From positions 41,400 through 105,399 of the forward strand of contig CAWCDT010000020.1 of assembly GCA_963794385.1 (NCBI GenBank): DNA of 64,000 bases. Reading direction: 5' to 3'. The DNA is from Gaiellasilicea sp963794385 (GTDB lineage Bacteria; Actinomycetota; Thermoleophilia; Gaiellales; Gaiellaceae). The position numbers and the translations under genes were made by a program. Below, piece by piece: positions 53,341 through 61,881 of the stretch. Position 1 is the first letter of the stretch, and each line of letters begins with the position of its first letter. The notes beneath the pieces are model-generated. The model was given only the letters and a program-made list of their open reading frames with translations. It was not told where the DNA came from and made no database searches.

Positions 53341-53895
53341 ATGAGAGTCGGCGTCCTTGCAGTCCAGGGCAACTTCCGCGAGCACGCGGCGATGCTGCGC
53401 TCGCTCGGAGCCGACGTGCGCGAGGTACGGCTGCCCGAACAGCTCGAAGGGCTCGACGGGCTCGTGATTCCGGGCGGCGAGTCGACCGCGATCATGCGCC
53501 TGATCAGGCTCTACGGGCTGGAGGAGGCGATCCGCCGCTTCCGCGCGCCCGTGCTCGGCACGTGCGCCGGGATGATCCTGCTCGACCGGGCCCACCTCGG
53601 GCTCGTCGACGTCGAGGTCGAGCGGAACAGCTACGGGCGGCAGCTCGCAAGCTTCGAAGCCGACCTCGAGCTCGTGGGCGAGAGCGAGCCTCTGCGCGGC
53701 GTCTTCATCCGCGCGCCGCGCGTCGCCGACGCGGGGCCGGAGGTCGAGGTGCTCGCGAGCCACGACGGGGACCCCGTCCTTCTGCGCCAGGGTCGCTTCC
53801 TCGTTGCCTCGTTCCATCCCGAGCTGACCGCCGACACGCGCGTGCACGAGCGCTTCTTGGAGCTCGTACGGGAGGAGAGCAGTGTCAGGGCATAG
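53341..53895 (+). CDS. pdxT: Pyridoxal 5'-phosphate synthase glutaminase PdxT
   Basis: 184 aa glutaminase that feeds ammonia to PdxS. Motifs: GVLAVQGNFREHAAML, GLVIPGGESTAIMRL, nucleophile Cys in VLGTCAGMILL, and catalytic His/Glu in VASFHPELTAD. Its length is usual. It overlaps yebC by 14 nt and so is probably cotranscribed with yebC. Confidence 0.95.
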   Translation: MRVGVLAVQGNFREHAAMLRSLGADVREVRLPEQLEGLDGLVIPGGESTAIMRLIRLYGLEEAIRRFRAPVLGTCAGMILLDRAHLGLVDVEVERNSYGRQLASFEADLELVGESEPLRGVFIRAPRVADAGPEVEVLASHDGDPVLLRQGRFLVASFHPELTADTRVHERFLELVREESSVRA

Positions 53896-54637
53896 CAAGT
53901 GGTCGACGATCAAGCACAAGAAGGGCGCCGCCGACGCGAAGCGCGGCAAGCTGTTCACGAAGCTCTCGAAGGCAATCATCGTCGCCGCAAAGGAGGGCGG
54001 TCCGGACCCGGCCGCGAACCTCGCGCTCCAGAACGCGATCGAGAAGGCGAAGTCCTATTCGATGCCCAAGGACACGATCGAGCGCGCGATCGCCCGCGGC
54101 GCCGGCACCGACGCCGACGCGGCGGCCTACGAGACGATCGTCTACGAGGGCTACGGCCCCGAGGGGGTGGCGGTGCTCGTCGAGGCGCTGACCGACAATC
54201 GCAACCGCACTGCCTCCGACGTGCGCCACGTCTTCACCAAGCACGGCGGCAACCTGGGCACGACCGGGGCGGTCGCGTGGTTGTTCGAGCGCCGCGGGGT
54301 CGTCCTGGTCGAGGCGGACTCCGTCGACGAGGACGAGCTCACGCTCGCCGCCGCGGACGGCGGCGCCGACGACGTCGAGCGCGACGGCTCGGTGTTCCAG
54401 GTCTCGTCCCCGCCGGAGGCCCTCTCCGCCGTGCGGGAGGCGATCGAGGCGGCGGGCATCGAGGTGCAGGCGGCCGAGCTGACGATGATCCCCAAGACGA
54501 CCGTCGAGGTCGCCGAGGAATCGACGGCGAAAAAGGTGATCCGGCTGATCGAAGCGCTCGAGGAGAACGACGACGTGCAGGAGGTCTCCGCGAACTTCGA
54601 CATCCCCGAGCAGGTGCTGGAGGCCGTCGCCTCGTAG
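53882..54637 (+). CDS. yebC: YebC/PmpR-type transcriptional or translational regulator
   Basis: 251 aa, start GTG 53882 (VSGHSKWSTIKHKKGAADAKRG), the universal YebC/TACO1 N terminus. Further hallmarks: LFTKLSKAIIVAAKEGG, MPKDTIERAIARG, EGYGPEGVAVLVEALTDNRNRTASDVRHVF, and the C-terminal NDDVQEVSANFDIPEQVLE. Recent work links the family to relief of ribosome stalling at proline stretches, and older work to transcription control. It precedes ruvCAB as in many bacteria. Confidence 0.95.
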   Translation: MSGHSKWSTIKHKKGAADAKRGKLFTKLSKAIIVAAKEGGPDPAANLALQNAIEKAKSYSMPKDTIERAIARGAGTDADAAAYETIVYEGYGPEGVAVLVEALTDNRNRTASDVRHVFTKHGGNLGTTGAVAWLFERRGVVLVEADSVDEDELTLAAADGGADDVERDGSVFQVSSPPEALSAVREAIEAAGIEVQAAELTMIPKTTVEVAEESTAKKVIRLIEALEENDDVQEVSANFDIPEQVLEAVAS

Positions 54638-54640
54638 CAC

Positions 54641-55228
54641 GTGGGTACCGCCGGGTACGAGCGCGTCCACCTCGAGACGCGGGAGGATTGGCGCCGCTGG
54701 CTCGGCGCGAACCACGCGTCGTCTCCGGGCGTCTGGCTCGTCTCGTGGAAGAAGGCGACCGGGAAGCCGGCCGTCGTGTACGAGGCGGCCGTCGAAGAGG
54801 CGCTCTGCTTCGGCTGGATCGACTCGACGGTCCACTCGCTCGGCGAGGACCGCGGAGAGCAGCTCTTCACGCCGCGCCGCCCGGGGAGCCGCTGGTCGCG
54901 GTCGAACAAGGAGCGGGTCGAGCGGCTGCTCGCGGCCGGGATGATGGAGCCGGCCGGCCTCGCGGCGGTCGATGCGGCGAAGGAGAGCGGAGCGTGGACG
55001 GCGCTCGACGACGCGGAGAACCTCGTCGTCCCGGACGACCTTGCGAAGGCGCTGTCGGAGCTCCCCGGGGCGGAGGAGGGCTGGGACGGCTATCCGCCGT
55101 CCGTGCGTCGTGGCACGCTCGGCTGGATCACCGAGGCGAAGCGTCCCGAGACGCGTGCCCGCAGGATCGCGGAGACCGCGTCCGCGGCCGCGTCCGGCCG
55201 GCGGCCCGGACCCTGGGCGAACCAGTAG
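54641..55228 (+). CDS. YdeI/OmpD-associated-like protein
   Basis: 195 aa: VHLETREDWRRWLGANHASS, GVWLVSWKKATGKP, and VEEALCFGWIDSTVHSLGED, the phrases of the YdeI family (Bacteriocin-protection, DUF1905-like). The C-terminal half is a helical repeat ending with RPETRARRIAETASAAASGRRPG. Starts at GTG 54641, 3 nt after yebC, so within that operon. Function unclear, sometimes linked to envelope stress. Confidence 0.78.
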   Translation: MGTAGYERVHLETREDWRRWLGANHASSPGVWLVSWKKATGKPAVVYEAAVEEALCFGWIDSTVHSLGEDRGEQLFTPRRPGSRWSRSNKERVERLLAAGMMEPAGLAAVDAAKESGAWTALDDAENLVVPDDLAKALSELPGAEEGWDGYPPSVRRGTLGWITEAKRPETRARRIAETASAAASGRRPGPWANQ

Positions 55229-55250
55229 AAGGAGCGTCCGATCCCCTGCC

Positions 55251-55256
55251 TAACCT
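55251..55256 (+). promoter_or_regulatory. -10 element for ruvC
   Basis: TAACCT, 6 nt before GTG 55263; leaderless. Confidence 0.5.
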
Positions 55257-55262
55257 TTCTTC

Positions 55263-55751
55263 GTGAAGGTTCTCGGCATCGATCCAGGGACGGCTGCTTG
55301 CGGGTACGGGATCGTCCAAGAAAGCGAAGGCCGGATCAGGGCAATCGACCACGGGTGGTGGCGGACGCCCGCGGGGGAGCGCCCAGAGCTGCGCCTCAAG
55401 ACGATCTTCGACGGCGTGCGGGAGCTCCTTGCGGCGCACGCGCCGGACGCCGTCGCGCTGGAAGAGTCCTTCGTCGGAGCAGATGCCCGCATCGCGCTCT
55501 CCGTCGGCCAGGCGCGCGGGGCGGTGCTCGTCGCCGCCGCGGCGGCCGGCGTCGAGTGCGCTGAGTACCCGCCCGCGCAGGTGAAGCAGGCCGTCTGCGG
55601 ATACGGGCGCGCCGAGAAGGCGCAGGTGCAGCGGATGGTGCGCGCGATCCTCTCGCTCGAGGCGAACCCGACGCCGAATCACGCGGCCGATGCGCTCGCG
55701 GTCGCGATCTGCCATGCGCTGGCGCCGCCGCTGCTGCGGGTGGCCGGATGA
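55263..55751 (+). CDS. ruvC: Holliday junction endonuclease RuvC
   Basis: 162 aa resolvase. Catalytic acidic residues are Asp in LGIDPGTAACGYGIV, Glu in VALEESFVGADARIALSVGQ, and Asp in NHAADALAVAICH; the HRxxK-like basic patch is in AEKAQVQRMVRAIL. It cleaves the junction prepared by RuvAB. Overlaps ruvA by 4 nt. Confidence 0.96.
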   Translation: MKVLGIDPGTAACGYGIVQESEGRIRAIDHGWWRTPAGERPELRLKTIFDGVRELLAAHAPDAVALEESFVGADARIALSVGQARGAVLVAAAAAGVECAEYPPAQVKQAVCGYGRAEKAQVQRMVRAILSLEANPTPNHAADALAVAICHALAPPLLRVAG

Positions 55752-56320
55752 TCTCGCGGCTGCGGGGGCACCTCGCCGGGCGCACGCCCGAGGGCTTCGT
55801 GCTCGACGTCCACGGCGTCGGCTATCTGCTCGCCGCGACGCCCGGTGCGGTCCGGGCGGCCGAGCGCGGGGGCGAGGTGACGGTCGAGACGTACCTGCAC
55901 GTGCGCGAGGATGCGCTCCAGCTGTACGGCTTCGCCGACGCCGCCGAGCGGCAGCTCTTCCTCCACCTGCTCACCGTGGCCGGGATCGGGCCGAAGGTCG
56001 CGCTCGCGATCGTGTCCGGCTCGCCGGTGGCCGACCTGAGGCGCGCGATCGCCCTGCAGGACACGGCGCGCTTCCAGGCGATCCCGGGCGTCGGCAAGAA
56101 GACCGCGGAGCGGATCGTGCTCGAGCTGAAAGAGAAGCTGGGCGCCGAGGAGCCGGTGCCGATTTCGAGCGCCGCAGGTACCTCCCCGCACATGACCGCC
56201 CGCGACGCCCTGGTCGAGCTCGGCTACTCCGTCGTCGAGGCCGAGCAGGCGCTCGCCCAGATCGATCCCGACCTGCCCGCCGAGGAGCGAGTCCGGCTGG
56301 CGCTGAGGCAGGCGGCCTGA
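55748..56320 (+). CDS. ruvA: Holliday junction DNA helicase subunit RuvA
   Basis: 190 aa: N-terminal OB domain (MISRLRGHLAGRTPEGFVLDVHGVGYLL), the two helix-hairpin-helix elements (LLTVAGIGPKVALAIVSG and FQAIPGVGKKTAERIVLELKEKLG), and C-terminal domain III (ARDALVELGYSVVEAEQAL) that contacts RuvB. It binds the four-way junction as a tetramer. Overlaps ruvB by 1 nt. Confidence 0.96.
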   Translation: MISRLRGHLAGRTPEGFVLDVHGVGYLLAATPGAVRAAERGGEVTVETYLHVREDALQLYGFADAAERQLFLHLLTVAGIGPKVALAIVSGSPVADLRRAIALQDTARFQAIPGVGKKTAERIVLELKEKLGAEEPVPISSAAGTSPHMTARDALVELGYSVVEAEQALAQIDPDLPAEERVRLALRQAA

Positions 56321-57337
56321 TGAGTGCCGTCGCCGCCGAGGTCCTCGGCCCGGAGGAGGAGGAGCTCGAGCGCTCGCTCCGGCCGCGCCGGCTCGACGAC
56401 TTCGTCGGCCAGGAGAGCGTCAAGGAGCAGCTCGCGATCGCGCTCGCCGCCGCGAAGGCGCGCGGGGAGGCGCTCGACCACGTCCTCCTCGTCGGGCCGC
56501 CGGGCCTCGGCAAGACGACGCTGGCGCAGATCGTCCGCGAGGAGCTCGGCGTCGGCATCCGCACGGTCGCCGGGCCGGCGCTCGAGCGGAAGGGCGACAT
56601 GGCCGCGATCCTCACGGGGCTCGAGCAGCGCGACGTCCTCTTCGTCGACGAGATCCACCGGATCAACCGCGCGATCGAGGAGATCCTCTATCCCGGCGCT
56701 GGAGGACTTCCGGCTCGACATCATCGTCGGCCAGGGGCCGGCGGCGCGGACGTTGACGCTCGACCTGCCGCCGTTCACGCTCGTCGGCGCGACGACGCGC
56801 ACGGGCCTGCTGACGACGCCGCTGCGCGACCGCTTCGGCCTCACGTTCCGGCTCGGCTACTACGACCCGGAGCAGCTGACCGCGATCGTGCGCCGCTCGG
56901 CCGGCATTCTCGGCGTCGCGATCGACGACGATGCGGCGCCCGAGATCGCCTCGCGCTCGCGCGGCACGCCGCGAATCGCAAACCGGATCCTGAGGCGGGT
57001 CCGTGACGTCGCCGAGGTGCGCCATCAGGGCGCGATCACCGCCGAGATCGCCCGCGAGGCGCTCGACCTGATGGAGGTCGACGGCGAGGGCCTCGAAGGC
57101 ACCGACCGCGAGCTGCTGCGCGCGATCGCGTTCAAGTTCGACGGCGGGCCGGTGGGGCTCTCGACGCTCGCGGTCACGCTCGGCGAGGAGCCCGACACGG
57201 TCGAGGACGTCTACGAGCCGTATCTGCTCCAGCTCGGCTTCCTCCAGCGCACTCCGCGCGGCCGCGTGATCACAAAGCTCGGCCGGGCGCATGTCGGCGC
57301 GCCCGAGGGCGACGACTCGCGCCTGTTCGACGCCTAG
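56320..57337 (+). CDS. ruvB: Holliday junction branch-migration ATPase RuvB, one frame change
   Basis: About 338 aa. Walker A GPPGLGKTTLAQIV, Walker B LFVDEIHRINRAIEE, the RuvB signature EDFRLDIIVGQGPAARTL, TLVGATTRTGLLTTPLRDRFG (sensor and arginine finger), and a winged-helix C terminus ending EPYLLQLGFLQRTPRGRVIT. The frame moves from 1 to 2 at 56692-56696, inside EEILYPALEDFR; removing one base of CCCGG restores it exactly. Such a conserved, essential-pathway gene is unlikely to be truly broken. Confidence 0.94.
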
Positions 57338-58131
57338 GGATCCGTTATCCGCCGCGGCCCGGTCGGCGTCTTGATGAAGACCTGCCAGGCGTGGTAGGCG
57401 AAGAAGATGCGCTCGTCGCGCCGCATCTGGGCGGCGTACCGGACGACCGCGTCGACGTAGAGCGACGAGTGGTTGTAGGCGAAGAGCGCGCGGCGGAGGT
57501 TCCGTGGAGCGCCTGACTCCCGCAGGTAGTTGGCGGCGCCGAGGATCGCGTCGCGCGGGTCGTGGACGTCGCCGCCGAGCCCGTACGCGCGCCAGGTCGC
57601 GGGCAGGAACTGCATCGGCCCTTGTGCCCCGGCGGTGCTGTCCGAGCGCAGTCGCCCGAAGCCGGTCTCGACAAAATTGACGGCGGCGAGCACCTCCCAG
57701 TCGACGCCGAAGCGCCGCTCGCCCTCCCGGTACCAGCGCAGGAGCGACGCCGCGGGCGCGGCCGGGCCGGTGCGGAACGAGCTCGGCGGCCGCCGCGTGG
57801 GCGGCGTCAGGCGGACGAGCGCCTGCCGCGCGGCGAGCGTCGCGCGGGCTTCACGGCCGAGCAGCGGCCACGTGCGCAGGCCGAGGTCCGCGTCGTACGT
57901 GAGCGCGAGGAAGAGCCGCTGCTGGTACAGGGCCCAGAGGGACACGTCCCGAGGCGTCGGCCCGTCCGCTCCGGCGCCCGCGCGCCAGCCGTCGATTGCG
58001 GCCTGCAGGCGCGCCGTCGTCTGCTCGAGGGCGGCGGAGACCGCACTCGGGCGCGTCGGAATCGGCGCGTTCGGCGCCGGCGGCGCAGCCGGCGGCCCAA
58101 GGAGCGCCAGGGCGAGGAGGAGCGCTCGCAC
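57334..58131 (-). CDS. Lytic transglycosylase-like exported protein
   Basis: 265 aa from GTG 58131, which begins a signal peptide (VRALLLALALLGPPAAP). The C-terminal half has the transglycosylase SLT fold: VDWEVLAAVNFVETGFGRLRSD (catalytic Glu in FVETGFG), AGAQGPMQFLPATWRAYG, and NLRRALFAYNHSSLYVDAV. It should cut peptidoglycan glycan strands. GTG lies 7 nt after TAGACT. The 3' end overlaps ruvB by 4 bp. Confidence 0.88.
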   Translation of the reverse strand: MRALLLALALLGPPAAPPAPNAPIPTRPSAVSAALEQTTARLQAAIDGWRAGAGADGPTPRDVSLWALYQQRLFLALTYDADLGLRTWPLLGREARATLAARQALVRLTPPTRRPPSSFRTGPAAPAASLLRWYREGERRFGVDWEVLAAVNFVETGFGRLRSDSTAGAQGPMQFLPATWRAYGLGGDVHDPRDAILGAANYLRESGAPRNLRRALFAYNHSSLYVDAVVRYAAQMRRDERIFFAYHAWQVFIKTPTGPRRITDP

Positions 58132-58163
58132 GCCGCCGAGTCTAGGGCGTACGCTCGGAGGAA

Positions 58164-60118
58164 ATGACCCACCCTGAGCTACGTGCCGAGCAGGCCTACG
58201 TCGACCACGCGTACGCCTGCCTCGAGCGGATGCGCGAGATCGTGACGCGCGCCGCCGATGCCGCGGACGGCGAGGTCGCGCAGGCGGCACTCGACGCCTG
58301 GACCGCCAAACGGCTGGCGACGTTCGAGGACGCCGAGCGAGGGCTCCTGTTCGGCCGGCTCGACTTCGAGGCGGTCGAGCGCGCCCTCTACGTCGGCCGC
58401 CGCTGGGTGCACGACGACGACGCCGAGCAGGTCGTCGTCAACTGGCAGGCGCCCGCGGCGAGGCCGTTCTACACGGCGACGCCGCACGACCCGCAACGCG
58501 TCACGCTTCGCCGCCGCTTCCGCGCGCACGGGCGCAAGCTGCTGGACATCTCGGACGAGGCGTTCGACGGCTCGACGGTCGACGGCGCGAGCGTCGGCGA
58601 CTTCCTGCTCGAGGAGCTCGAGCGGAGCCGCGACACCCACATGCGCGACATCGTCGCGACGATCCAGGCCGACCAGTACCGACTGATCACGCGGGCGCCC
58701 GAGCCGTCCGCTCGTGATCCAGGGCGGCCCCGGTACGGGCAAGACCGCGGTCGGGCTCCACCGGGCGTCGTGGCTGATCTACACGGAGCGCGAGCGCAAC
58801 GCCCGCAGCCGGGTGCTCGTCGTCGGTCCGAACCGGACCTTCATGGAGTACGTCTCGCACGTCCTGCCGGCGCTGGGCGAGGACAGCGTCGCCCAGTTCG
58901 CGGTCGCGGAGCTCGTGGAGGGAATCGAGCCGACGCGGGCAGATCCATTCGAGGTCGCCCGGCTCAAGGCGGACGTCCGGATGGCCGAGGTGATTACACG
59001 CGCCGTGGAGCTGCGCCTCGCCGGCGAGCCGGAGGAGCTGATCCTGAAGCTCGAGGGCGAGTACATCCGCGTCCGCGTCGCGGGAGCAGCGGCGGCTGCT
59101 CGAAGAGATCCGCGCGGAGCACGGCACGACTGCTGCCGCGCGCGAGCGCTTCCGGATGGCGCTCGTGCGCAGCTTCTACGGCGAGTACGGGCGGATTCTC
59201 GAGGGCGGCGCATTCCGGGACGGGGAGGAGGTCGAGAAGGCGCTGCGCTCGAGCGGCGAGCTGAGCCGCGCTCTCGAGCGCGCGTGGCCGCTCGTCACGC
59301 CCGAGAAGCTCGTCCGGTCGCTCTTCACCACGCCGGCCTTCCTGGCCGAGGCCGCGGCGGGCATCCTCGAACCGGACGAACAGCGCCTCCTGCGGCGGCG
59401 CGGCGCAGGGTGGAGCGACGCCGACGTGCCGCTGCTCGACGAGGCGCACGCCCTGGTCGGCTCGCCCCCGCGCACGTACGACCACGTGATCGTCGACGAG
59501 GCGCAGGATCTCACCCCGATGCAGCTGCGGATGATCTCGAGGCGCTCGCGGGACGGCGCGCTCACGATCCTCGGCGACGTCGCGCAGGGCACCGGCGCCG
59601 TCGTCTACGAGAGCTGGGACGACGTGCTCCCGCACCTTCCGCGTGGGGACGAGGCCGAGATCGAGGAGCTCCGCCATGCCTACCGCGTGCCGCGAGAGAT
59701 CATGGAGCTCGCGCTGCCGCTGCTCGACTCGATCGCGCCCGGGATCGAGCGCCCGCTCGCCTACCGCGTGGGCGGTGCGGAGCCTGTGATCCGGCAGGTC
59801 GCCGAAGAGGCGCTCCTGCGCGACGCGTACCGCGAGGCGTCGCGCCTCGTCCGCGAGGACGGCCTCGTCGCGCTGATCGTCCCGGACGAGCTGGTCGAGC
59901 CCGCCCTCGCCCACGAGAACGCCTTCGACGGGATCCCGCTCCTGACCCCGCGGTCGGCCAAGGGGCTCGAGTTCGATCACGTGATCGTCGTCGAGCCCGC
60001 GCTCGTCGCGGCTCGGCCGCAGGGCCTCCGCGAGCTCTACGTCGCGCTGACGCGGCCGACGACGACGCTCGTCGTCCTGCACGCGCGGCCGCTGCCCGCC
60101 GAACTCGGCCTGGCGTAG
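58164..60118 (+). CDS. HelD/UvrD-like superfamily 1 helicase, two frame changes
   Basis: About 650 aa. The N-terminal coiled region (LRAEQAYVDHAYACLERMRE) and the HelD-like YVGRRWVHDDDAEQVVVNWQAP segment precede Walker A GGPGTGKTAVGLHRASWLIY. Later come DHVIVDEAQDLTPMQLRMI (Walker B), TILGDVAQGTG, and PRSAKGLEFDHVIVVEP with VALTRPTTTLVVLH (motifs V and VI). HelD proteins remove stalled RNA polymerase. Extra bases lie at 58708-58709 and 59082-59084. ATG 58164 follows GGAGGAA. Confidence 0.85.
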
Positions 60119-60128
60119 AGTCCGGTGC

Positions 60129-60443
60129 ATGCCTGACCTCTGGATCCCGGGGCTGGCCGGGCCGGTCGACGAGCTCGTCAAGAGGATCCACCGCCGGATC
60201 GAGTCGTTCGCGGCCGAGCACGGGCTCGAGCAGGCGATGGTCGAGGTGGAGCTCTCCGACGGCGCCCTGTTGCGGCTCGCCTCGCTGTCGGCCGAGCCGG
60301 GTTACGGCTTCCTGACGCTGGTCCCGCACGCGGGCGCGGGCGAGCCCCAGGAGGTGATCGTCCCGCTCGGCGCGATCCGCCAGCTCACGCTGCGTCGGGC
60401 AGCGGCCGAGAGCCCGGTCGGGTTCTCGCTGCCAAGCGAATGA
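60129..60443 (+). CDS. Small conserved protein of unknown function
   Basis: 104 aa, ATG 60129, 7 nt after TAGAGT. The N-terminal half is an alpha-helical segment (VDELVKRIHRRIESFAAEHG), the second half beta-strands (MVEVELSDGALLRLASLSAEPGYG) resembling a small Sm-like or barrel fold, ending FLTLVPHAGAG...IVPLGAIRQLTL. No known family. Overlaps the end of the convergent membrane gene by 59 bp. Confidence 0.6.
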   Translation: MPDLWIPGLAGPVDELVKRIHRRIESFAAEHGLEQAMVEVELSDGALLRLASLSAEPGYGFLTLVPHAGAGEPQEVIVPLGAIRQLTLRRAAAESPVGFSLPSE

Positions 60444-61082
60444 GCCACGGCGCGAGCGCGAGCGCGACGATGTCGAACCAGACGTAGCCGGACGCGACAC
60501 CGCTCGGCGGGTTCCCCTGCGGGACGCCCGTGCCGGGGATCGCGGCCGCCCATTCCCACGTGCCGATCGCCGTGCCGTACAGCTCCAGCCAGGCGACGAC
60601 GAGGAAGACGCCGGCGTAGACGGCGGGCGCGCGGCCGCGCAGCAGGTAGACGGCGAGGAGGGCGGCGCCGAGCGCGCCGGCGACGTCTGTCCGCGGCAGC
60701 ACCGTCACGCCCGCGATGCCCCAGCCGAGGACGGCGACGAGCGCGATGCGGACGAGCAGCTCCCTGCGGGGCGCCGCCCACGACCGCGAGCGACGCGCCC
60801 GGCGAGGTAGACGAGGCCGTGGCAGGGCGGCACGAACGACGGCAGGTTCTCGAGCCGGTAGGTGTAGACGCCCCAGATGATCGAGCCGACGACCTCGGCG
60901 CAGCTCGCGACCACGACGACGACGAGCGCCTGCGCCCGTTGCAGCGGTGGCACGCCGCATAGCGCGAGAGCGAGCGCGATCCACGCGGCGGCTCCGAGCA
61001 AGAGCTGCGCCTGCGCGTCGACCTGCGTGTCGACGGCGAGGAGCACGCCGATGAAGCCAACGAGCGCGAGCGTTCGACTCAA
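60385..61082 (-). CDS. Integral membrane protein, two frame changes
   Basis: About 231 aa with roughly seven helices, from TTG 61082 (LSRTLALVGFIGVLLAVDTQ). The phrases GSIIWGVYTYRLENLPSFVPPCHGLVYLAG and WEWAAAIPGTGVPQGNPPSG are highly characteristic of one actinobacterial membrane family without assigned function. Extra bases at 60798-60800 and 60768-60771 both shift the frame the same way; with both removed the protein ends normally at 60385. Overlaps the start of the next gene by 4 nt. Confidence 0.75.
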
Positions 61083-61534
61083 CGGCGGAACTGCAGGTCG
61101 TGCCAGGAGGGCACGGGCGCGAGCTCGAGCAGGGCGCGGCCGCCGCGGGGCTCCGCGTAGCCGAAGTCGCCGGTCTCCTCGTCCCAGGTGACCTCGAGCA
61201 GCCCCTCCTTCACGCGGTGGTCGAGCCAGGCCCCGCGGAAGACGAGCTTGCGCAGCCAGTAGACGAGCGACTCGCCCTCGAGCAGGCCGACACGCTCCCA
61301 GTGGCGGACGAGGTAGCGGCCGAGAGGGCTGCGCGGCTCTGCGATGCGTCCGTCTGCCGCCAGCTCGACGAGGTCGGCGGTCTCCTCCGGGTCGAGGTCG
61401 TTCGACTCGATCAGCCCGAGCCTCACAGCGGCGGCGGTGATCCGCTCCTCGAAGTCCTCCGCGTTGAAGCCGAAGCGGTAGCCGAGGAACTCGACCACGT
61501 ATTCGTCGCCCGACGCGTAGTTGGTCTCGCTCAT
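61079..61534 (-). CDS. Conserved protein of unknown function
   Basis: 151 aa, start ATG 61534. Contains EFLGYRFGFNAEDFEERITA, a four-helix-like section, and ends DEETGDFGYAEPRGGRALLELAP. No membrane helix, and no known motif. Coupled to the membrane protein gene by a TTGA overlap, so the two form an operon. Confidence 0.65.
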   Translation of the reverse strand: MSETNYASGDEYVVEFLGYRFGFNAEDFEERITAAAVRLGLIESNDLDPEETADLVELAADGRIAEPRSPLGRYLVRHWERVGLLEGESLVYWLRKLVFRGAWLDHRVKEGLLEVTWDEETGDFGYAEPRGGRALLELAPVPSWHDLQFRR

Positions 61535-61546
61535 CCGGCGAAAGGC

Positions 61547-61552
61547 TACCCT
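61547..61552 (+). promoter_or_regulatory. -10 element for 61560 gene
   Basis: TACCCT, 7 nt before GTG 61560. It lies between two divergent starts. Confidence 0.5.
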
Positions 61553-61559
61553 CCGCTCC

Positions 61560-61765
61560 GTGGAGCGGCGCCTCGTGATCCCGATGATCTTCGTCGTGCT
61601 GGCGGTGTGGCTCGTCGGCACGTGGGTGACGAAGTACTCGTACTCGCAGATGGCGGTCTACACGCCGATCGCCGTCGTCGCGCTCGGCCTGCTCGCGGGC
61701 GTGATCCTGCTCTGGGTGAAGATCGTGCGCGAGTCGCTCCGCGGCCGCGACGCTCCGAGGCCTAG
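61560..61765 (+). CDS. Small two-helix membrane protein, end uncertain
   Basis: From GTG 61560 the frame encodes two membrane helices (about residues 6-22 and 36-55) and a basic end RESLRGRDAPRP. The frame formally stays open until 62180 inside recJ, with low-complexity content, which is unlikely to be real. A TAG at 61763 in another frame fits a normal end and suggests a sequence error nearby. No family recognised. Confidence 0.5.
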
Positions 61766-61881
61766 CGCCCTCCCATGTCGCGGTACGTCGGACACGTCAT
61801 GCGGGTCCAGACCCCCGACATGGCCGCTTCGGCCCCTGCGCGACGGACGTCGTCCGGCGGTGGCCGTACCGTCGTGTGCCC